Of a stretch of DNA of 64,000 nucleotides, positions 52,567 through 61,352 are shown one piece after another. The notes under the pieces were generated by a model. The model was not told the DNA's origin and ran no database searches. It saw only the letters and a list, made by a program, of their open reading frames with translations. How positions within the stretch are numbered: the first letter of the stretch is position 1; every line of letters begins with the position of its first letter. Origin of the DNA: Cyclobacteriaceae bacterium (lineage in GTDB: Bacteria; Bacteroidota; Bacteroidia; Cytophagales; Cyclobacteriaceae); NCBI GenBank assembly GCA_016787725.1, contig JAEUTZ010000025.1, positions 335,555-399,554 on the forward strand, written 5' to 3'. A program made the position numbers and the translations under genes.

Positions 52567-53235
52567 ATGCCTGCAGACGTGAAAATAGCCCCTTCCTGGA
52601 AAGAAAAGCTCCAATCCGAGTTTGAAAAACCCTATTTCACCCACCTGATCGAATTTGTTAAATCCGAATACCAGACTCAAACCGTGTACCCACCCGGCAA
52701 GGAAATCTTCAACGCCTTCGATCATGCTGATTTCGATCAGGTTAAAGTGGTGATCATCGGTCAGGATCCCTACCACGGTCCGGGCCAGGCCAACGGTTTG
52801 TGCTTCTCGGTACACGAAGGCATCCCCCTGCCTCCGTCATTAAAGAACATCTTTAAAGAAATTCAAAGTGACCTCGGCAAACCCTTTCCAAAAAACGGGG
52901 ACCTGCAACGCTGGGCCGATCAGGGCGTGCTGTTGTTAAATGCGACCCTCACGGTGCGCGCGTCTGCTCCGGGCTCACACCAGAACAAAGGCTGGGAAGA
53001 ATTTACGGATGCCGTCATCCGTACAATCTCACAGCAAAAAAAGAATGTTGTTTTCTTATTATGGGGCGCCTATGCACAGAAGAAAGGGGAAATCATCGAT
53101 CGCTCCAAACACCTCGTGCTCATGTCACCTCACCCGTCTCCCTTCTCGGCCGACCGCGGCTTCTTCGGCAACAAACACTTCAGCAAGACCAACGGCTACC
53201 TGAAGAGCAACGGCTTGAAAGAGATTGACTGGTAA
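52567..53235 (+). CDS. ung: Uracil-DNA glycosylase
   Basis: 222 residues from the ATG at 52567, the family's usual start (DVKIAPSWKEKLQSEFEKPY soon after). Family 1 UDG motifs are complete: VVIIGQDPYHGPGQANGLCF with the catalytic Asp, a LLLNATLTVRA segment, FLLWGAYAQKK, and LMSPHPSPFSADRGFFG with the catalytic His. It removes uracil from DNA in base-excision repair. It is divergent from apaG with a short gap of 67 bases. Confidence 0.97.
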   Translation: MPADVKIAPSWKEKLQSEFEKPYFTHLIEFVKSEYQTQTVYPPGKEIFNAFDHADFDQVKVVIIGQDPYHGPGQANGLCFSVHEGIPLPPSLKNIFKEIQSDLGKPFPKNGDLQRWADQGVLLLNATLTVRASAPGSHQNKGWEEFTDAVIRTISQQKKNVVFLLWGAYAQKKGEIIDRSKHLVLMSPHPSPFSADRGFFGNKHFSKTNGYLKSNGLKEIDW

Positions 53236-53270
53236 CCATACATCAAGTACTGGTAACGGATAACCGGCAA

Positions 53271-54404
53271 CTACCTCACGAGTTTAAAAAACCGGCTCCA
53301 CCGGATCTTATCCAAAAAGCTGCCATACTTGTCGATCGACAACCAGATAAAAAATCCTTTGCCCACAATGTGATCTTCGGGTACAAAACCCCAATACCGC
53401 GAGTCCAGCGAATTGTGGCGATTGTCACCCATCATAAAATAATAGTTCTGCTGAAAGGTGTATTCCGTCACTTCCTTTCCATCGATTAACAGCTTGCCGT
53501 TGTCCACCTTTGCATCCTTATTCAAATCATACTCCACAATCGTATTTCCATAAATGCGCAACGTAGAGTCGTTGATGGCCAGCGTCATCCCTTCTTTCGG
53601 AATCGTGATCGGGCCATAGGTGTCGCTGTTCCAGGATTTGCCGTTGGGAAAGATCCGGGCGTCCGGCCCTTCATGGGTCCGGTAATCTTCGGCCACCGAA
53701 CTGATGTAGGGCAGCGCTTTTACTTCCTCCACTTTGGCCTGTGTTAAAAACATCTGATACACCGCCTTATTGGTTTCGGGCCGGCCGAGGAAATGATAAT
53801 CATCGGGGTCGATCTCCAGTTTCTCCAGGTTGCGCTCGTTGATTTCATCATTGGCGGTAACCAGGTAACTGAACTGCATGTGCGGTGGATGGGCCTGAAC
53901 CTCCCCGTTCACAATCAATTGTTTGTCTTTAATTTCCAGTACATCTCCGGCAATGGCCACACACCGTTTAATATAGTTGGTTTTTAAATCCACCGGATAA
54001 TCCTTGCCTTCATTGAGCGACCGGGGCGGCACATTGAATACCACCACATCGTTGCGTTTAACCGAACTGATGCCGGGCAACCGAAACGTAGGCAACTCAA
54101 TCCAATCCAGGTAGGAGGGGATCTCCGTAAACCAGATCTTTTGATGCGTTAACGGGATCTGCAGGGGCGTGCGCGGTGTACGCGTGCCGTAATGAAATTT
54201 ACTCACAAACAGGAAGTCGCCCACCAGCATGGAGTTTTCCATCGAAGGCGTAGGAATCGTATACGCTTCCATGATCAACCACCGGATCAGCGTGGCGGCC
54301 ACCACGGCAAACAAGATCGCATCCCACCATTCGCGCACGGCTGACTTCGGCTTCTTTTCCGATCCTTCAGTCGCTTTCTTTTTCTCCCAAAACTTCCAAT
54401 TCAT
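53271..54404 (-). CDS. lepB: Signal peptidase I
   Basis: 377 residues. One N-terminal helix (WWDAILFAVVAATLIRWLIM) leads directly to the catalytic Ser in YTIPTPSMENSMLVGDFLFV (split across the boundary). The general-base Lys lies in NYIKRCVAIAGDVLEIKD. A long insert of about 150 residues precedes YFMMGDNRHNSLDSRYWGFV, the conserved substrate-binding loop. The extra length is normal for Bacteroidota. It cleaves signal peptides on the outer face of the inner membrane. Last gene of the parA-parB-DUF5683-dapB-lepB operon, 56 bases after dapB. Confidence 0.95.
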   Translation of the reverse strand: MNWKFWEKKKATEGSEKKPKSAVREWWDAILFAVVAATLIRWLIMEAYTIPTPSMENSMLVGDFLFVSKFHYGTRTPRTPLQIPLTHQKIWFTEIPSYLDWIELPTFRLPGISSVKRNDVVVFNVPPRSLNEGKDYPVDLKTNYIKRCVAIAGDVLEIKDKQLIVNGEVQAHPPHMQFSYLVTANDEINERNLEKLEIDPDDYHFLGRPETNKAVYQMFLTQAKVEEVKALPYISSVAEDYRTHEGPDARIFPNGKSWNSDTYGPITIPKEGMTLAINDSTLRIYGNTIVEYDLNKDAKVDNGKLLIDGKEVTEYTFQQNYYFMMGDNRHNSLDSRYWGFVPEDHIVGKGFFIWLSIDKYGSFLDKIRWSRFFKLVR

Positions 54405-54460
54405 ATCAACGGGTTAGTATAAAAATCTGGCAAAGAAAAGGATTTTTGAGTTAGGCCGGC

Positions 54461-55168
54461 TCAGAACTTCAAAAAATCATCCATGGTAAGCACGCCTTTC
54501 TGATGCACCACCCACTCGGCTACCAGCACCGCACCCAACGCAAACCCCTCGCGCGAATGGGCCGTGTGCGTGATCTCGAGGTCATCGATCGCAGAGCGGT
54601 ACGTCACCACATGGGTACCCGGTGCCGGGTCGATGCGATGGGATTGAATCGGGATCACTTCAGGTTGTTGCGTGGCCCCCAACATCCACGATTTCTTTCG
54701 CTGCACGTGTAACAAAACACCTTCCGCCAGCGTGATGGCCGTGCCACTGGGGGCATCTTTCTTGTGCGTGTGATGCGTTTCGTCAATCGAAATCTCATAC
54801 TGCGGATACCGGTCCATCATACGGGCCAGGTATTCGTTCACCTTAAAAAAAATGTTTACGCCCAAACTGAAATTGGAACTGTGAAAAAGGGTTCCTCCCT
54901 GCTTACGACAATAGCCCTCCACTGCTTCGCGCTCCCTCTGCCAACCGGTCGTTCCGCAAACCACCGGAATCTTTTTGTCAAGGCACGTCATCAGGTTCTT
55001 CACCACCGCTTCCGGTTGGGTAAATTCAATGGCCACATCCACCGGGGCTGCGAAGGCAGCCAGATCATCGCCCACGTCAATCGTTCCGGCTATCTGGTGT
55101 CCGCGCTGGCGGGCAATGCCTTCAAGGGTCTTGCCCATTTTACCATAACCGATCAATAAGATATTCAT
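54461..55168 (-). CDS. dapB: 4-hydroxy-tetrahydrodipicolinate reductase
   Basis: 235 residues. The NAD(P)-binding motif LLIGYGKMGKTLEGIA is at the N-terminus, followed by the VVCGTTGW strand and SSNFSLGVNIFFKVNEY. The catalytic site is ETHHTHKKDAPSGTAITLAE with the His pair and Lys. It is shorter than E. coli DapB (273) but typical of Bacteroidota. It catalyses the second step of the lysine/diaminopimelate branch, needed for peptidoglycan. It lies 11 bases after the DUF5683 gene in the operon. Confidence 0.95.
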   Translation of the reverse strand: MNILLIGYGKMGKTLEGIARQRGHQIAGTIDVGDDLAAFAAPVDVAIEFTQPEAVVKNLMTCLDKKIPVVCGTTGWQREREAVEGYCRKQGGTLFHSSNFSLGVNIFFKVNEYLARMMDRYPQYEISIDETHHTHKKDAPSGTAITLAEGVLLHVQRKKSWMLGATQQPEVIPIQSHRIDPAPGTHVVTYRSAIDDLEITHTAHSREGFALGAVLVAEWVVHQKGVLTMDDFLKF

Positions 55169-55179
55169 AGAATCCGGTT

Positions 55180-55770
55180 CTAAAATCGCAAACTCAAACG
55201 AATGCCGGTACTGCGTCCGGTCAGCATCGTGTTTTCCATCATCGGCTCCAGCCGCACTTGCATGCGCGGGTTCACTTCAAATTCTTTTAGATGCGCATCC
55301 ACATGCGCATCCACCAATTGCAAGATGTACCACATGCCGGATAAGATCAGAAAGTAATCGCGCTCGCGCCTCGACCGGTCCACCAGCGTCCGCAATTGAT
55401 CTTCCGTATACCCGGTGGTACCCAATCCGTTCGGGGGTTCCTCATTCACCACATAAAAGAGATCCTGGCGATAGGTGAGGTATTGATCCTGGTAGGCATC
55501 CACCACATAAATCAACACCGCAAAACCTCCGTACACAATTGGCAGTTTCCAGTACTTCTTGTTATAGGTTTGCCCCATGCCCGGCAACACGGCCGAATAC
55601 AGCATCGCTTTGCGCGGATCGTATCGCTTCGCATACGATTCAATATTTTCAACCCGCTTTCCTTGCCCTACGGTATCAATCAACACCCGCGTGTTGGTCG
55701 TATCCAACTCCTGTCCTACGCAAAGGGAACTGGTCAGAACCAGTACCACCAGAATCCGGATAAAAAGCAT
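55180..55770 (-). CDS. DUF5683 membrane protein
   Basis: 196 residues. The signal peptide (IRILVVLVLTSSLCVGQ) is followed by the DUF5683 core: DPRKAMLYSAVLPGMGQTYNKKYWKLP (in two parts), one to two hydrophobic helices (VYGGFAVLIYVVDAY, LILSGMWYILQLVDAHVDAHL), and a short C-terminal tail of beta character. The conserved AVLPGMGQ-NKKYWK pattern and its constant place between parB and dapB make the identity secure. Function is unknown, but it is widely conserved in Bacteroidota. It begins one base after the parB stop. Confidence 0.87.
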   Translation of the reverse strand: MLFIRILVVLVLTSSLCVGQELDTTNTRVLIDTVGQGKRVENIESYAKRYDPRKAMLYSAVLPGMGQTYNKKYWKLPIVYGGFAVLIYVVDAYQDQYLTYRQDLFYVVNEEPPNGLGTTGYTEDQLRTLVDRSRRERDYFLILSGMWYILQLVDAHVDAHLKEFEVNPRMQVRLEPMMENTMLTGRSTGIRLSLRF

Positions 55771-55771
55771 C

Positions 55772-56662
55772 TCAGAGTTTTAAGATTTCAAGAATGCGGT
55801 TCAGATCCTCCACCGATAAAAACGGAATCCGGATCTCACCCTTCTTGCCATCACTCTGCACACGAACTTTCGTGCCAAAGTGTGAACTCAGGCGCGATTG
55901 CACCTGCCCGATCTCTTTTGGCTGGGCCGCAGGGCTGGCTGTCGCAGGTTTACCGGCCATCAGCTGGCGGGCCAGTTCCTCCACCTTGCGCACCGACAAA
56001 TCCTCCGCCACGATCTTCTTGAAGATATAAAGCTGGGTATCGGGGTTTTCAACATTGATAATGGCCCGCGCATGGCCCATCGAAATCTTGTTGTCGCGTA
56101 CGGCAATCTGAATGTCCGGAGGCAACTTCAGCAACCGTAAATAGTTCGTGATGGTCGACCGGTTTTTACCCACGCGGTCGCCCAGCTCTTCCTGCTTCAG
56201 GTTACATTCGCTGATCAGCCGTTGGTAACTCAACGAAATTTCAATCGGATTTAAATTTTCGCGCTGAATATTTTCAATCAACGCCATCTCCAGCATCTGC
56301 TGGTCATCGGCCGTGCGCACATACGCGGGGATGGTCTTCAACCCGGCCAGCTTGCTGGCCTGAAACCTGCGCTCCCCGGAAATCAACTGATACTGATGTT
56401 GCGCTAGCCTGCGCACCGTAATTGGCTGAATGATGCCGTGCACCTTAATGGAATCGGCCAACTCCTGCAACGCCTCCTTATCAAAATGCTGGCGCGGCTG
56501 AAAAGGGTTCGTTTCAATCTCGGCCAATGCAATTTCATTGATGGAATCCGTGGTCTTAGGACTGCCCGCAGGGGACGCAATATCAACATCCAGTTTCTCT
56601 TCTTCGGGCGCATCCCGCAACAAGGCGCTCAGGCCTCTTCCTAACGCTTTCTTTTTGCTCAT
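55772..56662 (-). CDS. parB: Chromosome-partitioning protein ParB
   Basis: 296 residues. It starts [15 protein letters not shown], the usual ParB opening. The CTPase domain has NPFQPRQHF and [14 protein letters not shown] (box II, GERRFxA), followed by [16 protein letters not shown] and a helix-turn-helix ([19 protein letters not shown]). The C-terminal part has DLNRILEIL for dimerisation. It binds parS and spreads as a CTP clamp. I did not notice a parS-like palindrome (GTTTCACGTGAAAC) in the window. The start overlaps the parA stop (ATGA). Confidence 0.96.
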   Translation of the reverse strand: MSKKKALGRGLSALLRDAPEEEKLDVDIASPAGSPKTTDSINEIALAEIETNPFQPRQHFDKEALQELADSIKVHGIIQPITVRRLAQHQYQLISGERRFQASKLAGLKTIPAYVRTADDQQMLEMALIENIQRENLNPIEISLSYQRLISECNLKQEELGDRVGKNRSTITNYLRLLKLPPDIQIAVRDNKISMGHARAIINVENPDTQLYIFKKIVAEDLSVRKVEELARQLMAGKPATASPAAQPKEIGQVQSRLSSHFGTKVRVQSDGKKGEIRIPFLSVEDLNRILEILKL

Positions 56663-57432
56663 TTGGTGATCCCGTTTTTGTCCAGAATTTCATGGGCCAG
56701 GTTCAGGTAGCTGATCGCCCCCTTGCTCTCCGCATCGTGTACAATGGCCGGCAACCCAAAGCTGGGCGACTCACTCAACTTCACATTGCGGGGTATAATC
56801 GTAGTAAACGCAATGTTCTTAAAATGGGTGCGCACCTCTTCCACCACCTGGTTGCCCAGCGAAGTGCGCGAATCATACAACGTCAGCAATATGCCCTCAA
56901 TCTCCAGCCGCGGGTTCAGCCGCGTTTGAATGATCTTGATCGTATTCAGCAGCTTGCCCAAGCCCTCCAACGCAAAGTATTCGCACTGCACGGGGATCAT
57001 CACCGAATCGGCAGCCGTCAGCGAGTTGATCGTGATCAACCCCAGCGAGGGCGAACAGTCAATGATGATGAAGTCATACTGATCCCGGATTTTCTCCAAC
57101 ACAATTTTCATCTTCTCCTCGCGGTGTTCGATGTTTACCATCTCCACCTCTGCACCCACCAGGTCGATGTGTGAAGGCAACACATCCAGAAACTTCAGTT
57201 CATTTTTTACCACGGCATCGTTCGGGTCCACCTGATCCACCATGCACTCGTAAATACTCTTCTTCACTTCCTTCGGATTGATCCCCAGTCCGGAAGTGGA
57301 ATTGGCCTGCGGGTCGGCATCCACCAGCAACGTCTTGTATTCAAGCACCGCCAGGCTGGCCGCCAGGTTGATGGCTGTCGTGGTCTTGCCTACGCCTCCT
57401 TTTTGATTCGCAATGGCGATTATTTTACCCAT
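56659..57432 (-). CDS. parA: Chromosome-partitioning ATPase ParA
   Basis: 257 residues. It has a deviant Walker [33 protein letters not shown], a Walker B strand [13 protein letters not shown], and [16 protein letters not shown]. This is a short chromosomal-type ParA without an N-terminal HTH. It positions ParB-parS complexes together with ParB, encoded next with a 4-base overlap. A -7 promoter element and a 5' hairpin lie just upstream. Confidence 0.97.
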   Translation of the reverse strand: MGKIIAIANQKGGVGKTTTAINLAASLAVLEYKTLLVDADPQANSTSGLGINPKEVKKSIYECMVDQVDPNDAVVKNELKFLDVLPSHIDLVGAEVEMVNIEHREEKMKIVLEKIRDQYDFIIIDCSPSLGLITINSLTAADSVMIPVQCEYFALEGLGKLLNTIKIIQTRLNPRLEIEGILLTLYDSRTSLGNQVVEEVRTHFKNIAFTTIIPRNVKLSESPSFGLPAIVHDAESKGAISYLNLAHEILDKNGITK

Positions 57433-57459
57433 CGTCAGGTGTGGTGGTTGTTCAGTTAA

Positions 57460-57486
57460 AAAAATAACCCCGATTAAGTATCGGGG
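57460..57486 (-). terminator. Hairpin between yidC and parA (terminator or parA 5' leader)
   Basis: CCCCGAT (57468-57474) pairs with ATCGGGG (57480-57486) around a 5-base loop, and on the minus strand TTATTTTTTT follows. It can end yidC transcription. It also lies immediately downstream of the TATATTTG element at 57490-57497, so it would form the very 5' end of a parA transcript started there. Confidence 0.6.
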
Positions 57487-57489
57487 CTA

Positions 57490-57497
57490 CAAATATA
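57490..57497 (-). promoter_or_regulatory. Possible -7 element for the parA operon
   Basis: On the minus strand TATATTTG, matching TAnnTTTG, about 60 bases ahead of parA. A TTTG does occur upstream, but with a 25-base spacer, longer than the usual 19-21. The -7 match alone is good. Confidence 0.42.
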
Positions 57498-57553
57498 GGG
57501 TAATGTGTCAATCCACCCATCCCAAAAGTGGAAGGGGCTTGATTGACAGGCGG

Positions 57554-59350
57554 TTATTTCTTTTTCGCAGCCTTGCGGGCTTCTTCACTCGCCTTCATCG
57601 CCTGCTCCAGCTTGCTCATGAAACTCGATTTCTTGCCCGTCCCGTTGCCAGCCAGCATCTTCTTCTTGTGATCTTCCATCACCGCCACAATCTTGTCCTC
57701 ATCCACAAACCGCTTGATGATGGCCTGCTGCGCAAACGTCACCAGGTTCGAAACAAAATAATAGAAACTCAACCCGGCCGAAAACGTGTTGAGCACAAAC
57801 ATGAAAATCACCGGCATGATGTAACCCATCGACTTCATCGGACCCTGCACGGAAGTCAGCTGATTATTTTGCCACGTGTAGATTAAGGTGGAGGCCGTCA
57901 TCAGCAACACAAACAAACTCACGTGACTGCCATAAAAGGGAATCGTGAAGGGTAAGTTGATGATGGAATCATAGGTCGATAAATCCTCCGCCCACAAAAA
58001 CGATTTCTGGCGCAACTCAATGGACACCGGAAAAAAGTAAAACATGGCAAAGAGAATCGGCATCTGCAACAACAACGGAATGCACCCGCTGAACGGATTT
58101 ACCCCTGCCTGCTGATACAACTTCAGCTGGTCCTGCTGATTCTGCGCCATGTTCTCGCCATTCTTCTCCTTGATCAGGTCCAGCTCCGGCTTCAGCAAGC
58201 GCATCTTCGCCATGCCCAGGTACGAACTGTAACTCAACGGCAACAGGATGATCTTCACAAACAGCACCAGCAACACGATGATCAGCCCGTAGTTGCTCAT
58301 CCATCCCTCCAGCAAATTGAAGATGGGAATGATCACATACTTGTTAATCCACAGCATGGGCGGCCAGCCTAAATCCAGGTTGCGCGAAAAACCCTCGGCC
58401 ACATCAGAGAGGATCGTATAATCATTCGGACCAAAATAATACCGGAAGCTAGCCTTACCGGCAGCCACATCTTCTGTGGGGATAAACAACTCCACAGTGG
58501 CTTCTTTCACCACGCTGGTGTCATTCACGTTGGCAAAGGTCTTCACATCCCCTCCGGCAAAAGCATTCCTTGCCAGGATGGATGAAATAAAAAACTTCTG
58601 CCGGATGGCCACCCACTTCAATGGTGTGGCGAGCGCTTCGGTTTCCAGATCGGTGCTGGTCTGCGACAGGTTGTCGAAGTCGCCATTCACATCGTAATAG
58701 TTGATGGTCGTCTTCGCGCGACTGTCATTGATATCTTTCTCTTGTAAGGGAATCTGATCCTGCCACCGATACGTAAAGTTCTTTTCAGGAAAAGTGACGC
58801 CCGAAGTCCGCACCGCATACCCGATCTGGTAGCCGGTAGGGGGGATGGAATACACATGCTGAATGTAAGCGCTCGGTCCGGTGCGGGCGGTATAGGTGAT
58901 CACCGTGGTGTCGCCTTTTTTCGAAGTGGCCGGAGTATAGTACAACGTATAAAAATCCACCGTCCGCCCTTCGTACTGGCCAATCAGTGCAAAGCGGTTG
59001 TTGTTGCCCCGGGCCAGGTAAAGCGGAGTTTGCTGATACGTCTTGAAATTTTTTAATTCCACTTCGCGAATCAACCCGTGGTTTGAAAGCGAAAGTTTCA
59101 GGTCGGTGTTTTCGATGGTGGTCAGTTCCTCCGATCCGGTAATCAAAGCCGACAGGCTGCCATACTGCGCTTGCAATACGCTGTCAACAGGCGCCACAAT
59201 TGTCGTCTGTACACTGTCGGTCTTGCTTTCAGTGGTGGTCACCTGGGCCGCACTCGCCTCAGGCGGAGCCGGAGTAGGCGCCAAAAAATTGAAGTACACC
59301 AACAACAAGATCGCAATCAACGTCAACCCAATAGCCGAATTCCTATCCAT
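57554..59350 (-). CDS. yidC: Membrane protein insertase YidC
   Basis: 598 residues. An N-terminal helix (SAIGLTLIAILLLVYFNFL) is followed by a Pro/Thr-rich linker and a large periplasmic beta domain (about 80-345). The conserved insertase core begins WMSNYGLIIVLLVLFVKIIL, with MRLLKPELDLIKEKN and LLLQMPILFAMFYFF, then further helices and a Lys-rich cytoplasmic tail (EEARKAAKKK). It inserts and folds inner-membrane proteins with or without SecYEG. The gene follows pyrG on the same strand with a repeat array between. Length and order are typical for Bacteroidota. Confidence 0.96.
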   Translation of the reverse strand: MDRNSAIGLTLIAILLLVYFNFLAPTPAPPEASAAQVTTTESKTDSVQTTIVAPVDSVLQAQYGSLSALITGSEELTTIENTDLKLSLSNHGLIREVELKNFKTYQQTPLYLARGNNNRFALIGQYEGRTVDFYTLYYTPATSKKGDTTVITYTARTGPSAYIQHVYSIPPTGYQIGYAVRTSGVTFPEKNFTYRWQDQIPLQEKDINDSRAKTTINYYDVNGDFDNLSQTSTDLETEALATPLKWVAIRQKFFISSILARNAFAGGDVKTFANVNDTSVVKEATVELFIPTEDVAAGKASFRYYFGPNDYTILSDVAEGFSRNLDLGWPPMLWINKYVIIPIFNLLEGWMSNYGLIIVLLVLFVKIILLPLSYSSYLGMAKMRLLKPELDLIKEKNGENMAQNQQDQLKLYQQAGVNPFSGCIPLLLQMPILFAMFYFFPVSIELRQKSFLWAEDLSTYDSIINLPFTIPFYGSHVSLFVLLMTASTLIYTWQNNQLTSVQGPMKSMGYIMPVIFMFVLNTFSAGLSFYYFVSNLVTFAQQAIIKRFVDEDKIVAVMEDHKKKMLAGNGTGKKSSFMSKLEQAMKASEEARKAAKKK

Positions 59351-59393
59351 TCTTAATTAATTCAAAATTCCAATGTCAAGATTCAAAACCGTA

Positions 59394-59575
59394 TTCTGTA
59401 ATCTTATATTCTATATTCTATATTCTATATCCTATATTCTCAACTCTTCTAAATTCTCTCCTAACTCCTAACTCCTAAATCCCAACTCCCAACTCCTGTC
59501 TCCTCCCTGCCAGCGGCCCCTAAGCTTTCCACTTTCCACTTTCAGCTTTCAGCTTTTAGCTTTCAACTTTTCACT
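59394..59575. repeat. Period-7 imperfect tandem array between yidC and pyrG
   Basis: About 26 consecutive 7-base units in unbroken phase. The plus-strand units change along the array: ATTCTAT (three exact copies at 59408-59428, plus variants), ACTCCTA (two exact copies at 59464-59477, with ACTCCCA and AATCCCA variants), then TTCCACT (twice, 59527-59540) and TTCAGCT (twice, 59541-59554) with variants to 59575. The last units cover the pyrG stop codon and its last four codons. The rest of the 212-base gap has no gene. Confidence 0.85.
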
Positions 59576-61173
59576 TCCAACGCTGCTTCCACAAACCTGA
59601 CAAACAACGGATGCGGATTCAACACCGTACTCTTCAGCTCCGGATGAAACTGCACCCCTACAAACCAGGGATGATCTTTCAACTCCACAATTTCCACCAG
59701 CCCCGTTTCCGGGTTGATGCCCGAAGCCTTCAGCCCCGCTTCTTCCATCTGCTCCAGGTACTTGTTGTTGAACTCAAAGCGGTGGCGGTGCCGTTCGTGG
59801 ATCAGCGTGTCGCCATAAATCTGAAACGCCCGGGTCCCTTTTTTGATCTTGCAGGCATAGGCGCCCAGCCGCATCGTGCCGCCCTTGTTCACAATCTTTT
59901 TCTGCTCTTCCATCATGTCAATCACCGGGTGCTTGGTCTTCGGGTTCAACTCTGTGGTGCTCGCCTCGGGCAATTGCAACACATGGCGCGCAAATTCCAC
60001 CACGGCACACTGCATGCCCAGACAGATCCCGAGAAACGGAATTTTATGTTCCCGCACATAGCGGATGGCCTCAATCTTCCCTTCCAGGCCGCGCTCGCCA
60101 AAGCCGGGCGCCACCAGCACGCCATCCAGACTGCCGAGAATACCGGCCACCGTGTCTTTGTGTATGTCCTCCGAAGAAATCCACTTCAGGTTCACCTGGC
60201 AGTCATTCTGCGCACCGGCATGAATAAACGCTTCCGCAATCGACTTGTAGGCATCGGGCAGCGACACATACTTGCCCACCAGCCCGATGGTCACCTCGTT
60301 GATGGGGTTCTTCAGCTTTCCTAAAAATACCTTCCACTGCTCCAGGTCCGGCTCCTGCTTGGGCGTCACCTTCAGTTTCGCCAGCACGCGCTCGTCCAGC
60401 TTCTCCTTGCGCATCAGCATGGGCACATCGTAAATGGTCTCCGCATCGATGGCCTCGATCACCGAGTTCAGATTCACGTTGCAGAACAGCGCCAGCTTCT
60501 TGCGGATCTCCATGCTCAGGGGGTGCTCGGTGCGGCACACGAGAATGTCCGGCTGAATGCCATAGCTGAGCAGCTCTTTCACCGAGTGTTGCGTGGGTTT
60601 CGTCTTCAGTTCCTTGGCGGCCCGCAGGTAGGGGATCAGCGTCAGGTGAATCACCAGCGCATTGTTCGACCCCAGGTCCCAGCGCACCTGGCGCACGGCT
60701 TCCACAAAGGGCAGCGACTCGATGTCGCCCACCGACCCGCCAATCTCCGTGATGATAAAGTCATACTGGCCGCTTTCGCCCAGCAGAAAGATGTTGCGCT
60801 TGATCTCGTCCGTAATGTGGGGCACCACCTGCACGGTCTTGCCCAGGTACTCGCCCTTGCGCTCCTTGGTGATCACATTATTATAGATGCGGCCCGTGGT
60901 CACGTTGTTGGCCTGGCTGGTGGCCACGTTCAGAAAGCGCTCATAATGCCCCAGGTCCAGGTCGGTTTCGGCCCCGTCATCGGTCACGTAGCACTCCCCG
61001 TGTTCATAGGGGTTCAGCGTGCCGGGGTCGATATTAATATAAGGGTCAAATTTCTGGATGGTCACCGAAAACCCGCGGGCCTGCAACAGCTTGCCCAGCG
61101 AGGCGGAAATGATGCCCTTGCCCAAGGAAGAAGTAACACCCCCCGTCACGAAAATGTATTTGGCTGTTGACAT
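59563..61173 (-). CDS. pyrG: CTP synthase
   Basis: 536 residues, the usual length. The N-terminal synthetase domain has [20 protein letters not shown] with the ATP site, [18 protein letters not shown] (IDPGTMxPxxHGE motif), and [15 protein letters not shown]. The C-terminal class I amidotransferase has [25 protein letters not shown] with the nucleophile Cys, and [10 protein letters not shown] with the catalytic His. It makes CTP from UTP, glutamine and ATP. The stop and the last residues (EVKS) lie inside the heptad array. A good promoter lies just upstream. Confidence 0.98.
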   Translation of the reverse strand: MSTAKYIFVTGGVTSSLGKGIISASLGKLLQARGFSVTIQKFDPYINIDPGTLNPYEHGECYVTDDGAETDLDLGHYERFLNVATSQANNVTTGRIYNNVITKERKGEYLGKTVQVVPHITDEIKRNIFLLGESGQYDFIITEIGGSVGDIESLPFVEAVRQVRWDLGSNNALVIHLTLIPYLRAAKELKTKPTQHSVKELLSYGIQPDILVCRTEHPLSMEIRKKLALFCNVNLNSVIEAIDAETIYDVPMLMRKEKLDERVLAKLKVTPKQEPDLEQWKVFLGKLKNPINEVTIGLVGKYVSLPDAYKSIAEAFIHAGAQNDCQVNLKWISSEDIHKDTVAGILGSLDGVLVAPGFGERGLEGKIEAIRYVREHKIPFLGICLGMQCAVVEFARHVLQLPEASTTELNPKTKHPVIDMMEEQKKIVNKGGTMRLGAYACKIKKGTRAFQIYGDTLIHERHRHRFEFNNKYLEQMEEAGLKASGINPETGLVEIVELKDHPWFVGVQFHPELKSTVLNPHPLFVRFVEAALEVKS

Positions 61174-61196
61174 GCTCCGGCCTGAAAATTAAGCCG

Positions 61197-61226
61197 CAAA
61201 GGTAGGGATTTGGGTTCGCCCGCAAA
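61197..61226 (-). promoter_or_regulatory. Bacteroidota-type promoter of pyrG
   Basis: On the minus strand TTTG (61226-61223), an 18-base spacer, then TACCTTTG (61204-61197), a near-perfect TTTG-N-TAnnTTTG promoter ending 24 bases before the pyrG ATG. Confidence 0.78.
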
Positions 61227-61269
61227 CCCCCGCAATTCACATTTATTATGTTTTTGGGATAATTATCAA

Positions 61270-61277
61270 TAAGTTTG
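61270..61277 (+). promoter_or_regulatory. Possible -7 element ahead of the large surface-protein gene
   Basis: TAAGTTTG matches TAnnTTTG, 76 bases before the ATG at 61353. The nearest TTTG upstream is only 13 bases away, so the -33 element is not well placed. Confidence 0.3.
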
Positions 61278-61352
61278 GAAAATGGGGACTCTGCAAAATA
61301 CGGTTACAATTCTTTATTCAACAGTATAGATCCATTGATTTAACCTGTTCCT

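Noticed and set aside
59611-60324. Plus-strand frame of 237 codons inside pyrG
   Set aside because: It lies wholly within the conserved pyrG gene on the other strand and shows no domain; it reflects pyrG codon bias.
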